Of a DNA stretch of 64,000 nt, positions 41,128 to 48,269 are shown piece by piece. Position 1 is the stretch's first letter; each line of letters starts with the position of its first letter. The notes under the pieces are model-generated. The model made no database searches. It saw only the letters and a program-made list of their open reading frames with translations, and had not been told where the DNA came from. The stretch comes from Peredibacter sp045999315 (GTDB taxonomy: Bacteria > Bdellovibrionota > Bacteriovoracia > Bacteriovoracales > Bacteriovoracaceae). Position numbers and translations under genes: made by a program. The DNA lies in assembly GCF_045999315.1 (NCBI RefSeq), contig NZ_CP174607.1, positions 930,001 to 994,000 on the forward strand. The letters are read 5' to 3'.

Positions 41128-42090
41128 ATGGCAAACGTATTAGTCTTCACTGAACTTCATGATGGTCACGTTAAACCTGTGACTCTAGAAATTCTTGGAA
41201 AACTTGCTGGTCAATCTGCTGACGTTGCAGTGATTGGTGATATCGGTGCTGATCAAGTTGCAGAACTTGCTAAATTTGGCGCTCAAAACGTTCACAAAAT
41301 TAAAGGTGCTAACCTGGATAAATATTCTCCAGAAGGTTACACAAACGCTCTAGCGGACTTCATTAAGTCAAAATCATATGACTATGTTTTCGCTGGTGCT
41401 ACATCTATGGGTAAAGACTTCCTTCCTCGTCTTGCTTCTAAGTTCGATGCTGGTCTTGCTTCAGATGTTACTAACTTCACAATGGATGGCGGCGTATTCG
41501 CTGGAACTCGTCCTTTCTTCTCTGGTAAGTGTCTTGCTAAAGTTGAAATCACAGGTCCTAAGCCTCACTTCGTATCAATCCGTCCAAACGCTCTTGGCAT
41601 GACAGCTAATCCAACTGCCGGTGCTGGTGCCGCTGCAGACGCTGCTGGTAACGCTGGTGAGATCCGCGCGATGATCAAAGAAATCGTTAAAGCAGCTTCT
41701 ACGAAGACTGACTTAACAGAAGCAAACATCATCGTGACTGGTGGCCGTGCCATGAAGAACGCTGAAAACTTCAAAATTCTTGAGCAAATGGCAGACGTGC
41801 TAGGTGCAACTGTTGGTGCTTCACGTGCCGCTGTTGACTCTGGTTTCGCTCCACACGCTATGCAAGTAGGTCAGACAGGTAAAACTGTTGCTCCTTCTCT
41901 TTATATCGCTTGCGGTGTTTCTGGTGCGATTCAACACTTGGCCGGTATGAGAACTTCAAAAGTTATCGTAGCGATCAACACAGATCCAGATGCTCCTATT
42001 TTCACAAAAGCTGACTACGGTATCGTAGGTGACCTTTTCCAGATCGTTCCGATCATGACTGAAGAGTTCAAAAAGCTTCTAGGAAAGTAA
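41128..42090 (+). CDS. etfA: Electron transfer flavoprotein alpha subunit
   Basis: 320 aa. It binds FAD in its C-terminal domain: GGRAMKNAENFKILEQMADV, GASRAAVDSGFAPHAMQVGQ, TGKTVAPSLYIACGVSGAIQ and INTDPDAPIFTKADYGIVGD. The complete signature of the family is present. The first third is a Rossmann-like EtfB-type domain. AAAGGA lies before the ATG. A strong GCCGGCC hairpin with a T-rich tail lies 21 bp after the stop, but it falls inside the next gene. Confidence 0.96.
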   Translation: MANVLVFTELHDGHVKPVTLEILGKLAGQSADVAVIGDIGADQVAELAKFGAQNVHKIKGANLDKYSPEGYTNALADFIKSKSYDYVFAGATSMGKDFLPRLASKFDAGLASDVTNFTMDGGVFAGTRPFFSGKCLAKVEITGPKPHFVSIRPNALGMTANPTAGAGAAADAAGNAGEIRAMIKEIVKAASTKTDLTEANIIVTGGRAMKNAENFKILEQMADVLGATVGASRAAVDSGFAPHAMQVGQTGKTVAPSLYIACGVSGAIQHLAGMRTSKVIVAINTDPDAPIFTKADYGIVGDLFQIVPIMTEEFKKLLGK

Positions 42091-42093
42091 TAC

Positions 42094-42705
42094 TTGTTAC
42101 TTCAGAAATTCGCCGGCCTTTTGGCCGGCTTTCTTTATAAGATCTACGCCTCAACCTTCCGCTACGAACTTTCTTTTGAAGATCCAGCTGATAAAAAAGT
42201 CTTATTCGAAGACCTGACGACGTTAGATGCTGATCCTGGAAAGAACCTGATCTATGCTTGTTTTCATCAGGACGATCTATCCTGTCTTCCCTACTTTGCT
42301 TATAAAAATATCTGTATCCTGATTTCTAACTCTAAAGACGGTCAGATTCTTGCGAGTGCCGTCGAGCACATGGGTTATCAGACAGTCCGTGGTTCTTCTC
42401 ATCGAGGCGGTGTCGCTGGGCTATTGGCCGGCATGAGAAAAGTGATTGATGGCCACAAGATGACGATTGCCGTGGATGGCCCACGTGGACCCATCTATAA
42501 AGTGAAAGAAGGCATTACAGCGGTCTCTGATAAGTCTAAACGACCGATTGTGCCTGTGCGTGGGTATCCGAAATGGAAGTTTGTTTTTAAGAAGAGCTGG
42601 AACAAGGCGACCTTGCCCCTGCCTTTCACAAAAATCCAACTTCACATTGGTAAAATCGGTTTTTATTCAACCCAGGGGCTTGAAGACAAAATGAAGTCTT
42701 TATAG
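42094..42705 (+). CDS. DUF374-family lysophospholipid-type acyltransferase
   Basis: 203 aa from TTG 42094, with AGGAAAG six bases before it. The family motifs are CFHQDDLSCLPYFA (H-x4-D-like catalytic region), VRGSSHRGGVAGLLAGMR and TIAVDGPRGPIYKVKEG. DUF374 proteins are related to membrane acyltransferases of lipid A or phospholipid synthesis. An N-terminal hydrophobic helix (FAGLLAGFLYKIYAS) would anchor it. A terminator-like hairpin spans codons 7-14, which should limit read-through from etfBA. The end overlaps a convergent gene by 6 bp. Confidence 0.82.
   Translation: MLLQKFAGLLAGFLYKIYASTFRYELSFEDPADKKVLFEDLTTLDADPGKNLIYACFHQDDLSCLPYFAYKNICILISNSKDGQILASAVEHMGYQTVRGSSHRGGVAGLLAGMRKVIDGHKMTIAVDGPRGPIYKVKEGITAVSDKSKRPIVPVRGYPKWKFVFKKSWNKATLPLPFTKIQLHIGKIGFYSTQGLEDKMKSL
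42112..42136 (+). terminator. Terminator-like hairpin after etfA, inside the start of the DUF374 gene
   Basis: GCCGGCC (42112-42118), TTTT loop, GGCCGGC (42123-42129), then TTTCTTT. A 7-bp all-GC stem with a T-rich tail at the normal distance from the etfA stop, yet within codons 7-14 of the next reading frame. Confidence 0.65.
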
Positions 42706-43188
42706 ACCTAATTCAAACTCTGCCATGAAGTTACCAGTGGTAGATTCACAAGCATTTTTAAACTTATCATTGAACTTAAGTGCGAAGTAGTAGTCGTACT
42801 TTGAAATGTACATGAAACCTGCTTCAAAAGTTTGGTCTAGATCTGCTTTAAGGTCCTGACATTCATCTCCACCAATCATTTGCGATTCAAGAAACTCAAT
42901 TGTCTTAGTGGCACGCATTCTTTCAAAACGAGCGCGGTACTCACAACCCTTGGTATCACTAGATACCATATTCACGATGGCGAAATTTAGATCGCGGTCC
43001 ACACCCAGGTGGCCAAATTTCATATTGATGTTAGTAAGACGCTCAGGAGCAGGGGCCTTGTCACGAAAACTTTTACAAGAAAAATTAGTGAATCTAGCAC
43101 GATACTTTTCAGCGGTTGGAGAACCAACTTCGGCGAAAGCATTTGAAAGTGAAAGAGCTGTTAGAGCGAGAGCTATGAACTTTAACAT
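42700..43188 (-). CDS. Secreted hypothetical protein
   Basis: 162 aa. Signal peptide MLKFIALALTALSLSNAFAE, cut after AFA. The mature chain has four Cys (SCKS, GCEY, DECQ, ACES), probably two disulfides, and a Phe/Tyr-rich beta-like pattern (AGFMYISKYDYYFALKFNDK). It has no family that I recognise. A good sigma-70 promoter lies at 43215-43243. It belongs to a block of small exported proteins on this strand up to 46 kb. Confidence 0.72.
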   Translation of the reverse strand: MLKFIALALTALSLSNAFAEVGSPTAEKYRARFTNFSCKSFRDKAPAPERLTNINMKFGHLGVDRDLNFAIVNMVSSDTKGCEYRARFERMRATKTIEFLESQMIGGDECQDLKADLDQTFEAGFMYISKYDYYFALKFNDKFKNACESTTGNFMAEFELGL

Positions 43189-43214
43189 AAGCGTCCTTTG
43201 AGTGGGTTTTACCT

Positions 43215-43243
43215 CTTATAAAGGACCTCGTTTGGGCAGGCAA
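43215..43243 (-). promoter_or_regulatory. Candidate sigma-70 promoter of the secreted protein gene
   Basis: On the minus strand TTGCCT (43243-43238), 17-bp spacer, TATAAG (43220-43215). The start would lie near 43209, about 20 bp ahead of the ATG at 43188. Confidence 0.5.
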
Positions 43244-43291
43244 ACAGCTTACTTAAATCGTGAAATCATTCCGTTTTTTCTAGTGAACACC

Positions 43292-43320
43292 AAAAAAAAG
43301 GGCCAGTCATAGACCGGCCC
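43292..43320 (-). terminator. Rho-independent terminator of the downstream paralogue
   Basis: GGGCCGGTC/GACTGGCCC 9-bp stem (one U-G) with a 3-nt loop at 43300-43320, followed on the minus strand by T8 (43299-43292). It is almost the same stem as the one at 44068-44088. Confidence 0.9.
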
Positions 43321-43337
43321 TCGATTATCCAAAAGGC

Positions 43338-43916
43338 TTATTTCTTCAGAACTGTTACTTCTTTAACGGTTGTCATAGCAGGCTTGTAAACAATAACGTC
43401 TTCGCAATCAAAGAAACCATTATTATCTCTAGGACAAATAGTAGAGTTGGCCTCATCAATCACTTGAATTTCTTTTCTAACGTTTTTAATTTCTAGCTTG
43501 AAATTTTTCTTTGCAACTTTCGAAGGAATTTTTGAGAACGGAGTTCTCCATGAAACAGATCTCAGAGTGGCAAGTTCTACAGCAGGGATGTCTTCCGGAC
43601 GGAAGTGAACAGTGAACCATGCAGGAGTTTGATATTCATCAACACTTGTTGGATCTTTATAAGTCACGATCACACTTACAACGGCCTCTTTTTCAAGAAC
43701 AACTGTTTCTTCACAATCAACTGGATGACGATCGGCCGTTACATCGCAACCAGGGATTTGTCTTACTTCAGTCTTTGTCGGTATAACCCCATACTGAGCG
43801 TACTCAATTTTAAAATCAGACGTATCTAGATCGAATACTTTTGTTTGAGAGAACAAATCACCGGCAAATGAATGAGCACTTACAGTTAAGGCCATAACGA
43901 ACAATAAACATTTCAT
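43338..43916 (-). CDS. Secreted four-cysteine protein, paralogue of the 44115-44705 product
   Basis: 192 aa. Signal peptide MKCLLFVMALTVSAHSFAGD. It shares with its neighbour: PTKTEVRQIPGC, HPVDCEETVVLE, RPEDIPAVELATLRSV, VAKKNFKLEIKNVRKEIQVI, and the end CEDVIVYKPAMTTVKEVTVL then KK. Four mature Cys are conserved in both, suggesting two disulfides. The fold is probably all-beta and periplasmic or secreted. Function unknown. The pair arose by tandem duplication that included the terminator. AAGGGAG precedes the ATG. Confidence 0.8.
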   Translation of the reverse strand: MKCLLFVMALTVSAHSFAGDLFSQTKVFDLDTSDFKIEYAQYGVIPTKTEVRQIPGCDVTADRHPVDCEETVVLEKEAVVSVIVTYKDPTSVDEYQTPAWFTVHFRPEDIPAVELATLRSVSWRTPFSKIPSKVAKKNFKLEIKNVRKEIQVIDEANSTICPRDNNGFFDCEDVIVYKPAMTTVKEVTVLKK

Positions 43917-44058
43917 GTGAACTCCCTTTTAGTTTACAGGTTTTGAGTGCCCGCTTTTTATGTCATGGATCAAGGAAGTTCACGCAAAAGTCCAAGATGC
44001 CCGGCAACATTGAGTCTAGATTTTGCTTTATCGATCTATAAGGCATGTTCACATCGAA

Positions 44059-44088
44059 CAAAAAAAAGGGCCAGTCTAAGACTGGCCC
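44059..44088 (-). terminator. Rho-independent terminator of the upstream paralogue
   Basis: Perfect 9-bp stem GGGCCAGTC/GACTGGCCC with a 3-nt loop at 44068-44088, then a run of about 9 T on the minus strand. Confidence 0.92.
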
Positions 44089-44114
44089 CCATCTGCAGTA
44101 AATTTTCTCAGAGA

Positions 44115-44705
44115 TTATTTCTTAAGAAGAGTTACTTCTTTAACAGTTGTTTGTGCATCTTTGTACACGATTACTTCTTCACAACCTGCTTCGATTTCGC
44201 CTGATTCAAGAACTCGGCAAAGTTTAGAGTTTTGAACGTCTACAACTTGGATTGTTCTTGAAGCTAGTTTAACTTGAAGGTCGAAATTTTTCTTGGCGAA
44301 TTTCTGACCAGCGCGAGAGAAAGGGTGTGCCCAAGTTGGGTAAGCAGCTTTAAGAGCGGCTACGTCAGCAGCAGAGAAATCTTCAAGACGGAAGTTAAGA
44401 GCAAGGTTGCTCTTCTCATTACCTTCAGAACGGAACATCGTATCCACGTACTGAACGTTTACTGTAATTACTGGTTGAGACTCAAGAACTACAGTTTCTT
44501 GACACTCAACTGGGTGACGCTCACCATTTGGGTTACAGCCAGGGATCCAACGAGTTTCAGTTTTTGTTGGAAGAAGCTTGTACTCAGCGTCTGTCATTTT
44601 GATTTGAGTAGCTGAAGTGCTGAGATCAGCAGTGTTGCTGTAGATAACGCCAGCGAAAGAGCTAGCAGAAACAAGTAGACCGAAAGCAAGTGCGAGAGTT
44701 TTCAT
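44115..44705 (-). CDS. Secreted four-cysteine protein, paralogue of the 43338-43916 product
   Basis: 196 aa. Signal peptide MKTLALAFGLLVSASSFAGV. The paired motifs are LPTKTETRWIPGC, HPVECQETVVLE, FRLEDFSAADVAALKAAYPT, FAKKNFDLQVKLASRTIQVV and CEEVIVYKDAQTTVKEVTLL then KK. Identity to the neighbour is high at the Cys-bearing ends and low in the middle. AGGAG stands upstream of the ATG. Codons are more biased than in its copy, hinting at higher expression. A surface or periplasmic role is likely but unproven. Confidence 0.82.
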   Translation of the reverse strand: MKTLALAFGLLVSASSFAGVIYSNTADLSTSATQIKMTDAEYKLLPTKTETRWIPGCNPNGERHPVECQETVVLESQPVITVNVQYVDTMFRSEGNEKSNLALNFRLEDFSAADVAALKAAYPTWAHPFSRAGQKFAKKNFDLQVKLASRTIQVVDVQNSKLCRVLESGEIEAGCEEVIVYKDAQTTVKEVTLLKK

Positions 44706-44984
44706 GAGAGATTCTCCTGTTGGTTAAATACTTCGTGAGTGAAGTAGTTGTGTGAGATTGATCGGCTTTATAGATTGATGATTTCTAAAAAACAACTAAA
44801 GAAAAATAAAATTTTCGATTTTTTTTGATGAGAATTTTTGGGGTAGAACGTGAAACTAACACGAGAAATTTTTTAACGTCAACACCAACTTTTCAGAGGA
44901 GAAAATGTTGTCATTATATATGTAAAAAAGAAATTTTCTCTCGCAACAGTCTGTAGCAGGCCGGAGGTGCAACAGATCGTAGCG
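44706..44984. other. Intergenic region without a supported gene
   Basis: About 280 bp between the paralogue start and the terminator of the Gln-rich gene. It is AT-rich, with several T and A runs, and must hold the minus-strand promoter of the gene at 44705, but no clean -35/-10 pair stands out. GCCGATCA (44766-44759, minus) resembles a FliA -10, without a matching -35. Nothing else is seen. Confidence 0.5.
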
Positions 44985-45015
44985 GAAAAATAAAAGGCCC
45001 TTTTTTCAAAGGGCC
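44985..45015 (-). terminator. Rho-independent terminator of the Gln-rich protein gene
   Basis: GGCCCTTT/AAAGGGCC stem (45015-44996 on the minus strand), 4-nt loop, followed by TTTTATTTTT. Confidence 0.88.
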
Positions 45016-45026
45016 CTGCTCTTAAG

Positions 45027-45908
45027 TTAGAATTGCTGTTGTTGTTGCAAATTTTGATCATACAACATCGCCTGTTCTTCATTGAATGGCGGTTGTTGTT
45101 CTTGCTGTTGCATTTGCTGATCTTGAAGATCATTTTGTTGAACTTCTTCTGCTTGAACATATCCTTGCTGGTTCTCTCGTTCTATCTGAGGATCCTGTCC
45201 GAAGTTACCAACTTCCATATTATTGTTCTCTGCCAGTATTTCCTGTGTCTGTTGTTGCTCTACTGCAGGTATTTCAGTCGCAAATCTTAGTCGAGTTCCT
45301 TCAAGAGGACCGTTGGTAAGTGTGACCATATACGCACTCTGGTCCACTTGGTACATCATACCTGAATAGAGTTCGCCATCGAGATCATATTCAAAAACGT
45401 TACCTACCATTTCTGAGAATGAAACCGATACTCCTTCACCATTTGGTAAGGAAACATTCAAGGATTCGATCACACCATTATTAGTAGAAAGGTTTCCTGC
45501 AAATTGAGTATTGTTGAGTCCTTGTTGCCACTTCTTCGGGTTAATCACTTCCACTAGATTTAATGAAAGTTCTTCCTGGACCGCGGCCGCAGGAACGATT
45601 TCACCGGGTGTTGTTTCAGGTGATGAGCTTGAGGTTGAAACCGTCTGTATCACTTGCCGAGGTTCGACCTTGGCCTTATGGATTGCCACTTCTTTGGGAG
45701 TTAATTTTTGCCAATTAACGGATGCAGCGACTTCACGTCCTGAGACAGTGACACCATAGATTTCATCAAGGCGTTTTACGAATTTAATGTCCGTACCGGC
45801 CAGATGAGATTCGGAGTTTATCACCACCGCATTGTATGTCCCGACCACCATAAAGAGGCCAAAGGCCAAAAACGCAACTGTCTTATTCTTGTGCAGTTTC
45901 CAAGTCAT
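45027..45908 (-). CDS. Membrane-anchored or exported protein with Gln-rich tail, sigma-54 promoter
   Basis: 293 aa. One N-terminal hydrophobic segment (HKNKTVAFLAFGLFMVVGTY, about 6-25) acts as anchor or uncleaved signal. The middle (about 110-220) looks beta-rich (VIESLNVSLPNGEGVSVSFS). From about 220 the chain is Gln/Asn/Glu-rich with runs of Q and ends QNLQQQQQF. There is no known family. AGGGG lies six bases before the ATG. The -24/-12 promoter at 45933-45948 matches the RpoN consensus exactly, so it should be switched by a sigma-54 activator. Terminator at 44985-45015. Confidence 0.75.
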   Translation of the reverse strand: MTWKLHKNKTVAFLAFGLFMVVGTYNAVVINSESHLAGTDIKFVKRLDEIYGVTVSGREVAASVNWQKLTPKEVAIHKAKVEPRQVIQTVSTSSSSPETTPGEIVPAAAVQEELSLNLVEVINPKKWQQGLNNTQFAGNLSTNNGVIESLNVSLPNGEGVSVSFSEMVGNVFEYDLDGELYSGMMYQVDQSAYMVTLTNGPLEGTRLRFATEIPAVEQQQTQEILAENNNMEVGNFGQDPQIERENQQGYVQAEEVQQNDLQDQQMQQQEQQPPFNEEQAMLYDQNLQQQQQF

Positions 45909-45932
45909 AAAAATCCCCTGTGCCCTCTATAG

Positions 45933-45948
45933 AGCAAGGGGCGTGCCA
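45933..45948 (-). promoter_or_regulatory. Sigma-54 (-24/-12) promoter, consensus match
   Basis: On the minus strand TGGCAC (45948-45943), GCCCC, TTGCT (45937-45933). This is a full match to TGGCAC-N5-TTGCW with GG-N10-GC spacing. The start site would lie near 45922, about 14 nt before the ATG at 45908. Confidence 0.85.
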
Positions 45949-46135
45949 AATCAGGAGCGCCTTTAATGGGGTTTTAAGCTGGATAACTAGATAGAAATTA
46001 GAGGGGTGTTTAAAACTTAGACACTTTTTCCGTCATGAAGATCACAACTGTCTAAAAAATATTTTGTGGTGGATCTCTCAGACAATCGGATTCTCTTCAG
46101 GCCTTACGACCATCGTTTTGACTGACGTCCAAGAT

Positions 46136-46163
46136 GAAAAAGAAAGGCCCTCGAAAGAGGGCC
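46136..46163 (-). terminator. Rho-independent terminator of the small DNA-binding-type gene
   Basis: GGCCCTC/GAGGGCC 7-bp stem with a 4-nt loop (46163-46146, minus), then TTTCTTTTT. Same stem-loop as at 20198-20215. Confidence 0.9.
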
Positions 46164-46170
46164 CTAAAAA

Positions 46171-46362
46171 TTATTCTGTAACAGGAACTTGTTTTAGGTA
46201 ATCAGAGTGAGAAGAACGGAAACGCTTAAGTGCGATCGCTACGATGTCGGCCACAGAGATACCAGTGTTCTTGCTCATTGTTTCTAGATCTTCAGCAACT
46301 TGCTTTTCGATTTTAACAGTAACTTCTTTTAATTCGCCTTGATTGTGCTTTTGCGATTTCAT
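46171..46362 (-). CDS. Small ribbon-helix-helix-like protein
   Basis: 63 aa from ATG 46362 (AGAGG upstream; the longer frame to 46389 has no start signal). A beta-strand-like KEVTVKIEKQVAEDLETMSK is followed by NTGISVADIVAIALKRF, a pattern of strand, helix and second helix like the MetJ/Arc/CopG class of dimeric DNA-binding proteins. It may be a small repressor. It has its own terminator and no toxin gene beside it, so an antitoxin role is not supported. The family call is tentative. Confidence 0.55.
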   Translation of the reverse strand: MKSQKHNQGELKEVTVKIEKQVAEDLETMSKNTGISVADIVAIALKRFRSSHSDYLKQVPVTE

Positions 46363-46442
46363 GAGAACCTCTCTAAAAATTTCAGCCATTTTAACGGTTT
46401 TTTTTTAAGTGGTCACTATCATCTTGCTTGCTACCAGGTGCG

Positions 46443-46985
46443 TTACTTAGGGGCCACGATCTTAAGAGCGCCCTTTTTCCGCAAACTTACCAGGGCCCAT
46501 GTAATTTCATGATCCATCAACTGACAATGCTGATAAATATCGTGGGTATTGTTCCACTCGGTCAGCGTCTGAAGAACATCATACTCTTCAGGTGTCACTG
46601 GAAGAGTATCGTCGATGAACTCAGAATCAATCAGGATCTTCACGTTATCCGGTGGGCGAACTTTAAGTGACTCGCGATACTGCTTTAAGACCTCGGCCAT
46701 TTTATTTTTAATCACAGCAAACGGATAATGAATCTGGCGTTCTTTTTCATCCACCAACTCGGGCTCTACGACATAATCAAAAGCCTGAAGTGAATGCTCT
46801 TGAATGATGAGTTGATAGAAGGCCTTGAGACCCTGGTGGCCATTGAACTTCACCTGGATCACCTCTCCTTGCTTAAAGAGAAGGTGACCCAGGAATTGTC
46901 GATTGAACGAGGCCAGCACATTCACCTTGCCGGTAAATTGCACCGCCACCTGCTCTTCAATCACACCCATCAACTTAGATTCCAT
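46443..46985 (-). CDS. DUF4388-like protein
   Basis: 180 aa. The N-terminal part fits the DUF4388/PATAN pattern: VAVQFTGKVNVLASFNRQFL, HLLFKQGEVIQVKFNGHQGL, KAFYQLIIQEHSLQAFDYVV. The C-terminal part (about 120-178) looks like a winged helix (EYDVLQTLTEWNNTHDIYQH, HEITWALVSLRKKGALKIV). DUF4388 domains occur in signalling proteins of delta-proteobacteria and relatives. Its start overlaps the stop of mrp by one base. No precise function is known. Confidence 0.62.
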   Translation of the reverse strand: MESKLMGVIEEQVAVQFTGKVNVLASFNRQFLGHLLFKQGEVIQVKFNGHQGLKAFYQLIIQEHSLQAFDYVVEPELVDEKERQIHYPFAVIKNKMAEVLKQYRESLKVRPPDNVKILIDSEFIDDTLPVTPEEYDVLQTLTEWNNTHDIYQHCQLMDHEITWALVSLRKKGALKIVAPK

Positions 46986-48160
46986 TATTTATTAAGTCCT
47001 AGAATCTTAGAGAAAAATCCGCCTTTGTTTGTTGGGGCTGGATTTGGATTAAAAAAGTTTTCCACTTTTTCAGTCACATGCATGAAGCTGGTCCAAACTG
47101 GGCGACCTTGAAATTGATCTTGAGACATATAAGGAAGACCGTGGTCTGAGCCTGTGCGAAGTTCGATCTCAAGTGGGATTTGTCCTAAGAAATCAATTTG
47201 TAACTGCTCAACTGCTTTAGCGACTCCGCCTTCGCCGAAGATATGGTGTTCAGTTCCACAGTTTGAACAAATAAACGAGCTCATGTTCTCAACCATACCA
47301 ATGATCGGAAGGTTAAGTTTCTTAAACATCTCGACACCTTTTTTAGCATCAAGAAGTGCAATATCTTGTGGAGTAGAAATAACAATTGATCCATCAACGT
47401 GAGCGTTTTGGATCATGGAAAGTTGAATATCACCAGTACCAGGAGGAAGGTCGATAAGAAGATAGTCAGTTCCAGACCAGTCCACATCAAAAAGGAATTG
47501 GTTAAGCACACCACCAAGCATCGGTCCACGCCAGATCACAGGATCTTGTTCATTGATGAAGAAACCAAAGCTCATGAACTTAATGCCGAAAGATTCAACC
47601 GGAATGATTTTTCTTTCTGAATTCGAACGTGGCTTTTCATCTCTTTTACCAAAGATCATTGGGAGAGAAGGACCATAAATATCAGCATCAATGATACCAA
47701 CTTTGTGACCTTTCTTCGCAAGACTGAGGGCAAGGTTCGAAGTGAAAGTAGATTTACCAACACCACCCTTACCTGAACCAATGGCGATAATTTTTCCAAC
47801 ACCTGGAACCGGTTTTTTCTTGTCAATTGTACCATGCCCCACCTTCAGTTGGGCCGGTTGAGTTTCAGGGGCCTTGGTTGGGGCCTCGCCCTGCTTATCC
47901 AGGGCCTTGAAAACGTCCTGGCTTTGTGAAGAAGTGGTTTTCACCATAATGTTATCCACCACCATGAGATCGCCCAGGGCCTTTTGAATCTCGGCCTCCA
48001 CTACCCTCTTCTCAGCGGGAGAAATACCATCACGGTTGTACTGGGCAACGAGCTTGTCCCCATCCATTGCAATATGCTGCCAACGTTTTTCGGCCTCAAA
48101 GGTCGCCCCTGTGGCCGGATTTTTGATTTGATTTAAACGTGCTTTGATTTGATCTAACAT
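46985..48160 (-). CDS. mrp: Mrp/NBP35 (ApbC) family Fe-S carrier P-loop ATPase
   Basis: 391 aa. An N-terminal region of about 120 residues, partly MIP18-like and partly a Pro/Gln-rich linker, precedes the ATPase domain: IAIGSGKGGVGKSTFTSNLA (deviant Walker A), IDADIYGPSLPMIFG, DYLLIDLPPGTGDIQLSM and the cluster-binding CSNC in SFICSNCGTEHHIFGEGG. It carries Fe-S clusters to target proteins. It is one of several Fe-S genes in the window (erpA, ygfZ). A C-terminal tail NPAPTNKGGFFSKILGLNK is extra. Confidence 0.92.
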   Translation of the reverse strand: MLDQIKARLNQIKNPATGATFEAEKRWQHIAMDGDKLVAQYNRDGISPAEKRVVEAEIQKALGDLMVVDNIMVKTTSSQSQDVFKALDKQGEAPTKAPETQPAQLKVGHGTIDKKKPVPGVGKIIAIGSGKGGVGKSTFTSNLALSLAKKGHKVGIIDADIYGPSLPMIFGKRDEKPRSNSERKIIPVESFGIKFMSFGFFINEQDPVIWRGPMLGGVLNQFLFDVDWSGTDYLLIDLPPGTGDIQLSMIQNAHVDGSIVISTPQDIALLDAKKGVEMFKKLNLPIIGMVENMSSFICSNCGTEHHIFGEGGVAKAVEQLQIDFLGQIPLEIELRTGSDHGLPYMSQDQFQGRPVWTSFMHVTEKVENFFNPNPAPTNKGGFFSKILGLNK

Positions 48161-48269
48161 AGAATCCTACTTGCTTGAGTAAACTGATTGGTTAATGCCC
48201 TAATTTCCGGCTAGTACAAATTACGAACTCATTTTATGATGCTATTAATACCTTGAATAGGAATAAGCA

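Noticed and set aside
44759..44785. FliA-like promoter upstream of the 44705 gene (GCCGATCA)
   Set aside because: The -10 is close to GCCGATAA, but no TAAA lies at the required distance; probably chance in an AT-rich stretch.
44879..45160. 93-codon minus-strand frame rich in Lys/Asn
   Set aside because: It is an out-of-frame shadow of the Gln-rich tail and runs through its terminator.
45915..45941. Hairpin CCCCT/AGGGG that seems to hide the ribosome-binding site of the Gln-rich gene
   Set aside because: Its first arm is the -12 element of the RpoN promoter, and the expected transcript starts after it, so the stem would not exist in the mRNA.
46171..46362. Antitoxin of a toxin-antitoxin pair
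   Set aside because: No small partner gene overlaps or follows, and a terminator isolates the gene.
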